IMG/VR virus record: IMGVR_UViG_3300038420_000062
Span: 1-30,682 of that record
Length of the DNA: 30,682 bases
Direction: 5' to 3' (one strand)
DNA from: a virus
The translations under genes and the position numbers were made by a program. Position 1 is the first letter of the stretch. Every line of letters begins with the position of its first letter. Shown in pieces: positions 19,517 through 26,891 of the stretch. The notes beneath the pieces were generated by a model. The model ran no database searches. It was not told where the DNA came from and saw only the letters and a program-made list of their open reading frames with translations.

Positions 19517-20593
19517 ATGCCTGGATTGCCCTTCACCACCCCGGTCACGGATATCGAGTTGTGGAAGAACATCCTTGAAGACCTCGGGTTGCCGATCTAC
19601 AACGCCGGCCCCACAGGAAGCCCCGCCAGCCCGGTCACGATGCGCGACGTGCTCCAGCTTCTCGACTACGGGCTCTACAACAAGAGCCTCGCGGTCTACG
19701 GTGATGGCTCCGACGGCGTGTGCAACTTCATCGCTACCGGTTCCACCACGGTCGCCGGGGCCACGCTCTCGTCCGGGGTCTACACGATGACCCGGGACAT
19801 CTGGCTCGCCAACGGGTCGATCATCCAGCCGACCGTAGTTATCAAGACCGCCGGCTTCCGCATCTTCTGCCAAGGCGTCTTCACCAACAACGGGACGATC
19901 CAGTCCAACGGGAACGCCGGCTCGGCGGCGACCGGCGGCGCGGCGCTGGGCTACACGGGCACCCTCTCGAGCGGCACTGTCGGCACGGCGGGTGGCACCG
20001 GCACGACCACGACGGCGGCGGCCGGCACGGCCCAGACCGTCAACTCCCTCGGGGGCGTCGGCGGGACGGGCGGAGCCAGCACGGTCACCGTCAATGCCGG
20101 AGCGGCCGGGGGCGCGGTCACAGCGCCGACCGCGGTCATGCAGCTCCCGCGCTCGCTCGATCTGGCGGTCATCGGGAAGCTCCAGAACACCACGGCCTTC
20201 CTGGCCATGGGCGCAGGCTCGGGTGGCGGGTCCGGTGGCGGTGACGGCACCTACTACGGCGGTGGCGGCGGCGGTGGCGGTGGCATCGTCGTGGTGGTCG
20301 CCCAGAACATCAACGGCACCGGCTCGATCCAGGCCAACGGCGGCGCGGGCGGGGCTGGTGGCACCAACGGCGCGGCGACCTGCGGCGGCGGCGGCGGCGG
20401 CGGCGGCGGCATGGTGATCGTGGTCTCGGCTTCGGTCATCCCGGTCGCCACGTATTCGTCCGGTCCGATCGTCCCCGGCCAGGCCATCACGGCCAACGGT
20501 GGCGCGGGCGGGGCTGCTTCCCCGGCGGGTGGCGTGGCCGGCAACTCGGTGACCGCATCGCTGCCCGGCACTGTCATCCTTCTCCCCGCATAG
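19517..20593 (+). CDS. Glycine-rich virion surface protein
   Basis: 358 residues. After a 55-residue alpha-like start, AVYGDGSDGVCNF (59-71), TMTRDIWLANGSII (91-104) and IKTAGFRIFCQGVFTNNGTI (109-128) match a motif series known from many Gly-rich phage and surface proteins (GDGSDG, LTRDMYY, NTNGYRIFV, G.L.NNGTI). The rest is Gly-rich with runs of nine Gly at 248-256 and eight or more at 290-298, each followed by a hydrophobic IVVVV-type strand, like stacked polyglycine sandwiches in phage adhesins. It follows head genes, so a capsid fibre or adhesin is likely. GAGGAGG precedes the ATG. Confidence 0.78.
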   Translation: MPGLPFTTPVTDIELWKNILEDLGLPIYNAGPTGSPASPVTMRDVLQLLDYGLYNKSLAVYGDGSDGVCNFIATGSTTVAGATLSSGVYTMTRDIWLANGSIIQPTVVIKTAGFRIFCQGVFTNNGTIQSNGNAGSAATGGAALGYTGTLSSGTVGTAGGTGTTTTAAAGTAQTVNSLGGVGGTGGASTVTVNAGAAGGAVTAPTAVMQLPRSLDLAVIGKLQNTTAFLAMGAGSGGGSGGGDGTYYGGGGGGGGGIVVVVAQNINGTGSIQANGGAGGAGGTNGAATCGGGGGGGGGMVIVVSASVIPVATYSSGPIVPGQAITANGGAGGAASPAGGVAGNSVTASLPGTVILLPA

Positions 20594-20600
20594 GAGCCTC

Positions 20601-21293
20601 ATGGCCCAGTTCCTCGCCAAGCCCGAACTCGCCCCCGAGCTTCCCGCCGATGCCCAGGTGGCCCGTCTGGCGCGCACGCCCACGCTCGCCAACCGGGACA
20701 TGCCGATCCTCCTGTTCGGTGAGTTCCTGCGGGTGGTGAACGAGGACAACCCCCGGGTCTTCCGGTACTTCGACGCCACCGACAAGTGCCACTACGACCG
20801 GCAGATCACCGGCACCTGGCACTTCCAGTGGAACCGCAAGCACTACGTGCTCGCTCCGGGCGAGTCGGCGTTCGTGCCCTTCGAGGCGCTGGTCGACGCC
20901 TTGGGCGACCCCCGCTCAATGGACGAGCCAGTTCCCTACAACGATGGCAATGGGGACCGCGGTGTCATCTTGAAGCGTCACGACCAGCTCAGTGGCTTGT
21001 TTGGCCGCTATGCTATCCGGGCTGAGTCGATTGAGATGCTCATGGAAGCGGCCCCCAAGCTCTCGGTCTACACGCTCAGCGACCAGCGGGTGGTCTTCCC
21101 GGCCATGCGCCCCGACATGCTGCCCTACCCCGCGCCGAACGTCCAGGAGCATCGGGTCGACTCGTCCTCCCGGGCGATCACCGATCGGTTGGAGGCCGAG
21201 AACGAGGAGCTGCGGTCCCGCATGGCGCGCTATGAGGCGATGCTGGAGCAGATCGTGGACAAGCGCGAGGGTCTCGACACGCCGGAGGCTTGA
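20601..21293 (+). CDS. Virion-module protein of unknown function
   Basis: 230 residues. The first half has beta-like strands (MPILLFGEFLRVVNEDNPRV, GTWHFQWNRKHYVLAPGESA), with a motif APGESAFVPFEAL. The C-terminus is a coiled coil (AITDRLEAENEELRSRMARY, EAMLEQIVDKREG). TAGGAGC precedes the ATG. It sits between the glycine-rich surface gene and the small basic gene. By eye the DNA from about 20915 to 21050 is less GC-rich than its surroundings. No family recognised. Confidence 0.72.
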   Translation: MAQFLAKPELAPELPADAQVARLARTPTLANRDMPILLFGEFLRVVNEDNPRVFRYFDATDKCHYDRQITGTWHFQWNRKHYVLAPGESAFVPFEALVDALGDPRSMDEPVPYNDGNGDRGVILKRHDQLSGLFGRYAIRAESIEMLMEAAPKLSVYTLSDQRVVFPAMRPDMLPYPAPNVQEHRVDSSSRAITDRLEAENEELRSRMARYEAMLEQIVDKREGLDTPEA

Positions 21294-21508
21294 TGGCTCG
21301 GAAAAAGAGCGGCATCCACATCAAGCCCGAGAACCGGGGCAAGTTCACCGCGTCGTCCAAGGCGGCCGGCGAGTCCGTCCAGCAGCACGCCAAGTCGGTC
21401 CTCTCCAATCCCCGGGAATCGGCCAAGCAGAAGAAGCGGGCCAACTTCGCCCGGAACGCCGCCAAGTGGAACCGAGGGAAGCGGAAGTCCTCTCGCTCGA
21501 GTAGGTAG
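21293..21508 (+). CDS. Small basic phage protein (KxGIHIKPENxGKFT type)
   Basis: 71 residues: MARKKSGIHIKPENRGKFTA, SSKAAGESVQQHAKSVLSNP, KQKKRANFARNAAKWNRGKR, then Lys/Arg/Ser. I recognise the pattern IHIKPENxGKFTAxAxxxGxSVQ...AxFARNAxKW from many podophages and giant-phage genomes; role unknown, possibly DNA binding in the virion. ATG 21293 (GGAGG upstream, TGATG overlap) is preferred over the TTG at 21290. Confidence 0.8.
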   Translation: MARKKSGIHIKPENRGKFTASSKAAGESVQQHAKSVLSNPRESAKQKKRANFARNAAKWNRGKRKSSRSSR

Positions 21509-21510
21509 CC

Positions 21511-23283
21511 GTGGCCGCCCCAGCGCCGCCGACCAGGCCCTACAAGTGGATCGAGATCAGCGACTTCACGCCCGGGATCATCTCCCAGCAGCAGCTCGCC
21601 GGCTACTACTCCACCACCCAGAACTCCGTCGTCCCGGGCTCCAAGCTCGGTCAGGCCCAGCCCACGACCTACGGCTGCATCGGGCTCCCGAACGGCGGGC
21701 TGGCCCCGCTTCCCGGCTTCTACAACGCCCCGTGGGCGACAGGCCACCAGGTAGCTCCCAACCACACGCCCGTCACCGGCTCGGGCGCGCTGAACATGAT
21801 CAACGGCCTGTTCCTGAACGGGCCGATCAACTACTACGCCTCGACCACGCCCTACGCCCTGACGCAGGGCGATGAGATCCTGGTCGGACAAATCAACCTG
21901 ACCAGCGGCGGCACGATGAACGCCTGGTTGGACTCGCTCCAGATCCACGGGGCGACCGCCACCTGGACGGGCATCATCAATCCCTCGCCCGAACCCGGGC
22001 TACTCCCGTTCTGCACTTGGACCGGAGCGATGACCCGAGCCAACGCCACCCCGGCCGATGTGGGGCTCGCTACGTGGTTCCTCTCCTTCTGGTACACCGG
22101 AGGGACCGCTGGTGAGCCAACCCCGGGCTATTTCGGCCAATGGAATTATCCGGACGTGGAAGATCCGACCGTGTTTACGCCTCACCTTCTTGGTGACGCA
22201 TTGATCGGGGAAGCGGTTTGCCACCAGAATCGCATGATCCTGTTGACCTACTCCCCGAGTGAGTGGCCCAGTTCGAGCGGATGGGATACCTACGCTGGGG
22301 GCAACGACGAGTTCAACTACACCGAACCGCCCAATAGCATCGCCTTCGGGAGCCAGGCCGAAGTGTTCGTCCAGGAAGACCCATCGGGCTACGGCGCCTG
22401 GGGGTCCATCTCGGCATCCGAGTTGTTCCTGGTCAAGAATCTGCGCGGCGGCGTGGTGATCTCGGGCGACCTCAACTCCCCGACGGTCACCTGGCTCCCC
22501 GGGGTGACCCCGACCTATGGCCTGATGAGCCGCACGGCGCAGACGCCGCTCGGCCTGATCTATGCCTCGAACAACAACGGGCTCTGGGCGTGGAACGGCG
22601 GCAACACCTCCCAGAAGATCTCCAACCAGCTCGACGACAACTTCATGATCAACCCGGCGAACCCTCCCGTGCTGCGCGGCCCGACTGTCGACATCTGCCG
22701 GTGGGGCGACTGGATCGTCGTGTCGAACGACTGGCTCTGCGACACCAACACGGGTTCGTGGTGGAAGCTCCCTCTGGGCACCGAGCCCCATACGTGGTTC
22801 GTGGTGTCCTCAGACGGGAATACCCTCTACGCCGCCTCTCCGGTGCCCTCGTCCGCATACTTCATGGACATCTACAACCGGACCACCCCCACCGTCAAAT
22901 ACCAGTGGGAGTCCTACCCCATTCGGTCGCCCGACGACGGCAAGAACTCGACCCTGGTGATCCGAGAAGTTGTCGTCAGGGCCATCGGATACGGCACGGT
23001 CGCCATCACCCTGACCGGTATCAGTCCGAGCGGCGTAAAAACCGTGAGCACGGGTGTTCCAAGCTCGACCTTCACCTTCGAGACGCCGACAGATCAGGCT
23101 CAGCCGACGATCCAGCGCCAGGCCATCGCCAACTCGCTCGGAGACGCGCTGCTCGCCCAGGACATCACGATCAACGTCGTCGCTCAGGGCAGGACCTTCG
23201 ACAGCGTGATCCAGCCCGCTCCGACCATCTACTCGATCGCCATCGGCTACGAGGATACCGGTCGACCGGTGAACGCCACATGA
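21511..23283 (+). CDS. Tail nozzle-like protein (beta-propeller type)
   Basis: 590 residues, GTG start 2 bases after the previous stop. The N-terminus (YKWIEISDFTPGIISQQQLA) resembles the start of podophage nozzle proteins. The middle contains repeated strand motifs typical of a propeller (ELFLVKNLRGGVVISGDLNS, GLIYASNNNGLWAWNGGNTS, RWGDWIVVSNDWLCDTNTGS, TWFVVSSDGNTLYAASPVPS), and the end is a beta domain (NSTLVIREVVVRAIGYGTVA). T7 gp12-like nozzles have this organisation; the assignment is by pattern. By eye the DNA from about 22120 to 22350 is less GC-rich. Confidence 0.62.
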   Translation: MAAPAPPTRPYKWIEISDFTPGIISQQQLAGYYSTTQNSVVPGSKLGQAQPTTYGCIGLPNGGLAPLPGFYNAPWATGHQVAPNHTPVTGSGALNMINGLFLNGPINYYASTTPYALTQGDEILVGQINLTSGGTMNAWLDSLQIHGATATWTGIINPSPEPGLLPFCTWTGAMTRANATPADVGLATWFLSFWYTGGTAGEPTPGYFGQWNYPDVEDPTVFTPHLLGDALIGEAVCHQNRMILLTYSPSEWPSSSGWDTYAGGNDEFNYTEPPNSIAFGSQAEVFVQEDPSGYGAWGSISASELFLVKNLRGGVVISGDLNSPTVTWLPGVTPTYGLMSRTAQTPLGLIYASNNNGLWAWNGGNTSQKISNQLDDNFMINPANPPVLRGPTVDICRWGDWIVVSNDWLCDTNTGSWWKLPLGTEPHTWFVVSSDGNTLYAASPVPSSAYFMDIYNRTTPTVKYQWESYPIRSPDDGKNSTLVIREVVVRAIGYGTVAITLTGISPSGVKTVSTGVPSSTFTFETPTDQAQPTIQRQAIANSLGDALLAQDITINVVAQGRTFDSVIQPAPTIYSIAIGYEDTGRPVNAT

Positions 23284-23699
23284 GCGCCAACCCGATCCCC
23301 GGCCTGTTCCTGCCATCGCCCAACGGCGATCCGCTCACCGCCCAGAACTGGAACGCGCTCCTCCGGTGGTCCAAGGGCATCTCGCCACGGATGCTCTTCG
23401 TCGACAGCCCATTGGCCGGGTCCAACCCACCCACACCCCCCTCGGACGCGTACCTCTGTGGTGGTGGCTATCAGGCGATCGTCTTCGCCTCGGGGGTCGG
23501 GACGCTCACCTTCCCGCAGCCCTTCCCCAACGGTCTATTGGCGATCAATCCGGTCGGCTTCCATGCCGCGGGCATCTTGAACATCGTCATCGACTCAGCC
23601 ACCGCTCCGACGGCCGCCGCCGTGGTGCTCTATGCCACGCTGGCCGGCTCAGCGATCAACGCGACGGTCAACGTCACCTACTGGGCCATCGGCTGGTGA
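23280..23699 (+). CDS. Fibre-tip-like small protein (gp53-like C-terminal domain)
   Basis: 139 residues, ATGA overlap with the nozzle-like gene. The N-terminus is a linker (NPIPGLFLPSPNGDPLTAQN). The C-terminal part (GTLTFPQPFPNGLLAINPVG, then INATVNVTYWAIGW) matches the style of phage fibre tips whose signature is G.v.FP..Fpn.....v and a final YWAIGY/W. Such domains usually end much longer fibres, so this is a very short carrier. Probably a virion component that touches the host. Confidence 0.65.
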   Translation: MSANPIPGLFLPSPNGDPLTAQNWNALLRWSKGISPRMLFVDSPLAGSNPPTPPSDAYLCGGGYQAIVFASGVGTLTFPQPFPNGLLAINPVGFHAAGILNIVIDSATAPTAAAVVLYATLAGSAINATVNVTYWAIGW

Positions 23700-23712
23700 A
23701 AGACTCTCTCCC

Positions 23713-24399
23713 ATGAGCGTGACCCTCGCCACCGCCACCACCGAGGTCCGAGCGCTGCTCGACGAGTCCACCGCGGGGTTCTGGACCGACGCCCAGATCC
23801 AGAGCTGGATCAACCAGGGTTGCCAGGACGTAGCGCGCCGGGCCGAGATCCTCTGGCAGGAGGTCAACTACAACGTCACGCCTTTGGTCCAGCTCTACCC
23901 CTTCCCTGCCGACTTCCTGAACGCGCACCGGGCCGAGTTCACCCTGTCCAGCTCCGACCAGACCTACAACCTCGAGTACCGGGGCATCAACCAGATGGAC
24001 GAGGTTTGGGGCATCCTGCACTCCCTGCCCAACTCCTGGCCGCAATTCTTCACGATCCGGGGCAACAGCGTGCTCGGCTTCTACCTCATGCTCTATCCCT
24101 CGCCGGGCTCGGCTGGGACGCTCACCGTCTACTACTACCGCTCGGCGGTCATCCAGACCAGCACCTCGGGCAACATCGACACCATGCCCGGCTGGGAGGA
24201 CATCGTGTACGACTACGCGGTGTTCAAGGCCAAGCGCAAGATGCAGGACCCGACCTGGAAAGAGGCCCAGCAGCTCTACGAGATGAACCTGCTCAACCTC
24301 ATCAACAAGAGCCGGAACATGACCGACCAGGGCGACACGATCACCATGGGCAGCTCGAACTACCCGACCTATATGTATGGCGGGGGTGAGGACTGGTGA
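23713..24399 (+). CDS. Head-tail adaptor protein
   Basis: 228 residues. The start (VRALLDESTAGFWTDAQIQS, WINQGCQDVARRAEILWQEV) and the following VQLYPFPADFLNAHRAEFT match podophage adaptor proteins (W-T-D-x-x-I, W-I-N-x-x, L-P-x-D). A beta middle (SVLGFYLMLYPSPGSAGTLT, VYYYRSAV) and a late helix (EDIVYDYAVFKAKRKMQDPT, AQQLYEMNLLNLINKSRNMT) complete the usual order. It joins the portal ring to the nozzle. No good SD; the start is 13 bases after the previous stop. Confidence 0.78.
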   Translation: MSVTLATATTEVRALLDESTAGFWTDAQIQSWINQGCQDVARRAEILWQEVNYNVTPLVQLYPFPADFLNAHRAEFTLSSSDQTYNLEYRGINQMDEVWGILHSLPNSWPQFFTIRGNSVLGFYLMLYPSPGSAGTLTVYYYRSAVIQTSTSGNIDTMPGWEDIVYDYAVFKAKRKMQDPTWKEAQQLYEMNLLNLINKSRNMTDQGDTITMGSSNYPTYMYGGGEDW

Positions 24400-25592
24400 G
24401 CACGACCGCGCCCAACTACGACCAGATCCTCGGCGGCCTGATCCAGGGCGGGGGCATCCTCGGGGCGGCGGCCGGCGCCGAAGCGCCCTCGATCGCCCAG
24501 TACGGTCAGCAGTACACCGCGGCGCAGGCCCAGCTCGGGGAGCTGCTGCCGGCGGCGGCCCTCCAGGGCAACGAACTCCAGACGAACACCGCCTACTCCC
24601 AGGCGCTCCTCGGCAACCAGTACCAGGGCAACCAGCTCCAGCAACAGGGACTCGCCTCCCAGATGGGCACCGCGGCCCAGCAGCAGGCGCTCGAGGCGGG
24701 CGTCTACGGCGTCCAGCAGCAGCAGTACCCGCTCCAGCAGCAAGAGAACCTGGCCGCCTTCCAGAACACCCAGCAGTCCCTCGGGCTCCAAGCCGGGCTC
24801 CTCGGCACCCAGGAGCAGGTCGCGGCGGGCCAACAGGGGCTCACTCAGGGTCTCGGGGGCGTCGGCGGGGGTGGCTACGCCGCGCAACTCGCCAACCTGG
24901 CCTACCAGTACCCGCTCGCCCAGCAGCAGGCAGCGGGTCAGGCGGCGGCATCGGGCGCATCGAACACCGTCGGCGCACAGCAGGCGCAAGCGACTCTGGC
25001 CGAGCAGCAGACTTACAACGTGGGGAACGTCCAGAACGCCGCCCAGGCGTCCGCTCTGGGCTATCAAGGCCAAGTCGGCCAGTTCGCAGAGCAGGCGGGC
25101 CAGCTCGAGCTCCAGGGCCAGCAGAATGTGCAGCAGTACGGGATAAGCGGCCAGGGCGGTTTCGCCGGCCAGCAGCTCTCCCAGGCCCAACAGATCAGCC
25201 AGCTTCAGCAGCAGTCCGAGGTTGCGGGCTACGGCGGGCAGCAACAGCAGTTCGCAAACCAGCAACAGCAGCTAGCGAACACCGCCGCGGGCATGGGCAT
25301 CAGCGTCCAGCAGCTCCAGAGCCAGCTCACCCAAGGTCTCAGCGGCATCGGGATCTCGACAGCCACCCAGCAGGACCAGCTTCTCGGCCAGGCCGCCCAG
25401 GCGCAGGCGGGCGAGGCGCAGGGGCTCGGGGCCATCCTCTCGGCGGCGGGCACCACCTCGGGGCTCGGACCCCAGGCGTTCACCCAGGCGTTCCCCGCTC
25501 TCTACGCCGGGGGAGCGACCGAAGGACAGGCCAACTCCCTGGCACCGGCCCCGGCCAGTGGAAACTACGCCAACCCGACCACCTTCCAATAG
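24396..25592 (+). CDS. Gln/Ala/Gly-rich internal virion protein candidate
   Basis: 398 residues, GTG start in a GTGA overlap. Extremely rich in Gln with Ala and Gly (LQQQGLASQMGTAAQQQALE, QQISQLQQQSEVAGYGGQQQ), almost no Lys or Arg, and probably long helices. The N-terminus has a hydrophobic Gly/Ala segment (YDQILGGLIQGGGILGAAAG). Position after the adaptor and composition match T7 gp14-like ejection proteins, which enter the cell envelope with the DNA; this is inference. A second frame is also open across most of this gene, but has no SD and Arg/Pro-rich shadow composition. Confidence 0.7.
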   Translation: MSTTAPNYDQILGGLIQGGGILGAAAGAEAPSIAQYGQQYTAAQAQLGELLPAAALQGNELQTNTAYSQALLGNQYQGNQLQQQGLASQMGTAAQQQALEAGVYGVQQQQYPLQQQENLAAFQNTQQSLGLQAGLLGTQEQVAAGQQGLTQGLGGVGGGGYAAQLANLAYQYPLAQQQAAGQAAASGASNTVGAQQAQATLAEQQTYNVGNVQNAAQASALGYQGQVGQFAEQAGQLELQGQQNVQQYGISGQGGFAGQQLSQAQQISQLQQQSEVAGYGGQQQQFANQQQQLANTAAGMGISVQQLQSQLTQGLSGIGISTATQQDQLLGQAAQAQAGEAQGLGAILSAAGTTSGLGPQAFTQAFPALYAGGATEGQANSLAPAPASGNYANPTTFQ

Positions 25593-25595
25593 GCT
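25590..25595 (+). promoter_or_regulatory. -10 box TAGGCT, leaderless layout
   Basis: TAGGCT overlapping the TAG stop of the previous gene, six bases (gggacc), then the GTG at 25602. No SD. Same hexamer as before 8821. Confidence 0.45.
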
Positions 25596-25601
25596 GGGAC
25601 C

Positions 25602-26486
25602 GTGGCCACCAAGGAGAGCGCCCGGACGAAAGCGGCCCTCGCCGCTATCGGTGATCCCAGCGGGAAACCGGGTAGTCCGGGTGTTCTGGATCAGATCGCT
25701 TCGGTTCTCAACGCCCTGTGGGGAACCGGACCGGCCGCGCGTCCGAGCACGCTTGGTGAAGCGACAGGCGAGAAGACCCCGCCGAAGCCGAAGAAGGCCA
25801 AGAAGAAGAAGGCCGATACCACCGCGAGCACCGATACCACCGAACTCAGCGCCGAACAGGCGTTCGGGCTGCTCGCGCAAGGGCTGGTGAACGAGGACCA
25901 GGCCATGACCAGCCAGGTCCAGCAGATGATCGAGGGACAGGTCCCGGGCCAGACCGGCCAGGCGGCGGCGCCCTCGGGTGCGGCGATCCTGCAAGCGAAC
26001 CAGCCGGCGGCGGGATCGGCTTCGGACTGGCTCAACCAGAACATCGCGGCGGCCAATGCTGCGGACTCCCCGATGCAGCAGGCCATGAACAACTACGCCA
26101 CGGCCTACGGGCAGGGCGAGGCGCTCCAACAGGGGGCCATCCAGCAGATGGGGGCGGCGAACACCGCCATGCTCGAGACCGCCCCGGAGCAGGCATACGT
26201 GAGCCTTCTCCAGCCGGGTGCCGGCTACTACAAGTACCTGACCCCGGCCGAGATCCAGCAACTCTCCCCGGCCATGCAGTACGCCCTCCAGCAGGCCGGT
26301 GTCGGCGTCGGGGAAGGATCGCCCATCCCGACCCCCAAGGGTGGCTGGCCCAAGTCGATCACCGGAGGCAAGGCGGCGTCGACCAGCCCGGCCTCGGCTC
26401 TGTTCGGGACCCCAGCCACGGCGGCGGCCACCAACCCGGCGACCGGCGCGCTCTCCTCGGCATCGACGACCAACCCCTTCGGGTAA
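25602..26486 (+). CDS. Ala/Gln-rich internal virion protein candidate
   Basis: 294 residues. A Lys-rich stretch (TPPKPKKAKKKKADTTASTD, 60-78) separates an N-terminal region from a long Ala/Gln-rich helical part (DQAMTSQVQQMIEGQVPGQT, ADSPMQQAMNNYATAYGQGE). A segment LQPGAGYYKYLTPAEIQQLS, PAMQYALQQAG follows, then a Thr/Ala/Ser-rich tail. It resembles the second of the internal proteins in podophages. GTG start without SD, six bases after TAGGCT. Confidence 0.68.
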   Translation: MATKESARTKAALAAIGDPSGKPGSPGVLDQIASVLNALWGTGPAARPSTLGEATGEKTPPKPKKAKKKKADTTASTDTTELSAEQAFGLLAQGLVNEDQAMTSQVQQMIEGQVPGQTGQAAAPSGAAILQANQPAAGSASDWLNQNIAAANAADSPMQQAMNNYATAYGQGEALQQGAIQQMGAANTAMLETAPEQAYVSLLQPGAGYYKYLTPAEIQQLSPAMQYALQQAGVGVGEGSPIPTPKGGWPKSITGGKAASTSPASALFGTPATAAATNPATGALSSASTTNPFG

Positions 26487-26501
26487 GCCAAGGAGACGAG
26501 C

Positions 26502-26882
26502 ATGGCCATGAGAACGCATCAACATGCCGATGGAACGTGGGGAGTGAACTGCGATTGTGACCACGATCGGGTAGAGAACGGCGGATTCGTCGGCTACTAC
26601 GCCCTATGCCCCACCGCGGCCGAGATGGGCATCACGCCGGATGAGTGGGCCAAGGATGCTCCGGGCATTGCCATCCTCGACAACCTGACCCTCGAAGGCG
26701 AAGGACGAGAGAGCTATCTACGCACTGCTGAGAGTGTCGTCATCGGGCGCCTCAAGCTATGGCGACCTGAGATCGAATGGGTGGGGAAAGTGACATGGGC
26801 CTTTGACGGTCCCTACGCCTCCTTTCCGGCCCTGAGCATGGAGCGATACTTCATCGCTCCCTGGACCGAACCTCAGAAATAG
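26502..26882 (+). CDS. Unknown protein inserted among virion genes (moron-like)
   Basis: 126 residues, strong SD (AAGGAGA) before ATG 26502. The N-terminus holds Cys and His (HQHADGTWGVNCDCDHDRVE), followed by YYALCPTAAEMGITPDEW, ILDNLTLEGEGRESYLRTAE and SMERYFIAPWTEPQK. It does not look like a virion protein. By eye third codon positions use A/T more than in the two flanking genes, and it is the only one of the three with a strong SD. These features suggest a separately acquired gene. Function unknown. Confidence 0.72.
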   Translation: MAMRTHQHADGTWGVNCDCDHDRVENGGFVGYYALCPTAAEMGITPDEWAKDAPGIAILDNLTLEGEGRESYLRTAESVVIGRLKLWRPEIEWVGKVTWAFDGPYASFPALSMERYFIAPWTEPQK

Positions 26883-26885
26883 CAT
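26880..26885 (+). promoter_or_regulatory. -10 box TAGCAT, leaderless layout
   Basis: TAGCAT (its TAG is the stop of the previous gene), six bases (cgggcc), then ATG 26892; no SD. Matches the site at 15627-15642 in 15 of 16 bases through the ATGG. Confidence 0.5.
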
Positions 26886-26891
26886 CGGGCC

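Noticed and set aside
19385-20785. A 466-codon open frame on the - strand
   Set aside because: Antisense of the glycine-rich protein; it crosses three + strand genes with good SDs and known-type motifs.
18840-24399. Tail tube, tape-measure and programmed frameshift as in long-tailed phages
   Set aside because: No tube or tape-measure-like genes and no slippery overlapping gene pair are present; adaptor, nozzle-like and ejection-like genes favour a podovirus plan.
24377-25654. A 425-codon + strand frame overlapping the Gln-rich gene
   Set aside because: Arg/Pro/Gly-rich shadow without SD. The Gln-rich frame has the GTGA overlap with the adaptor gene and the expected helical composition.
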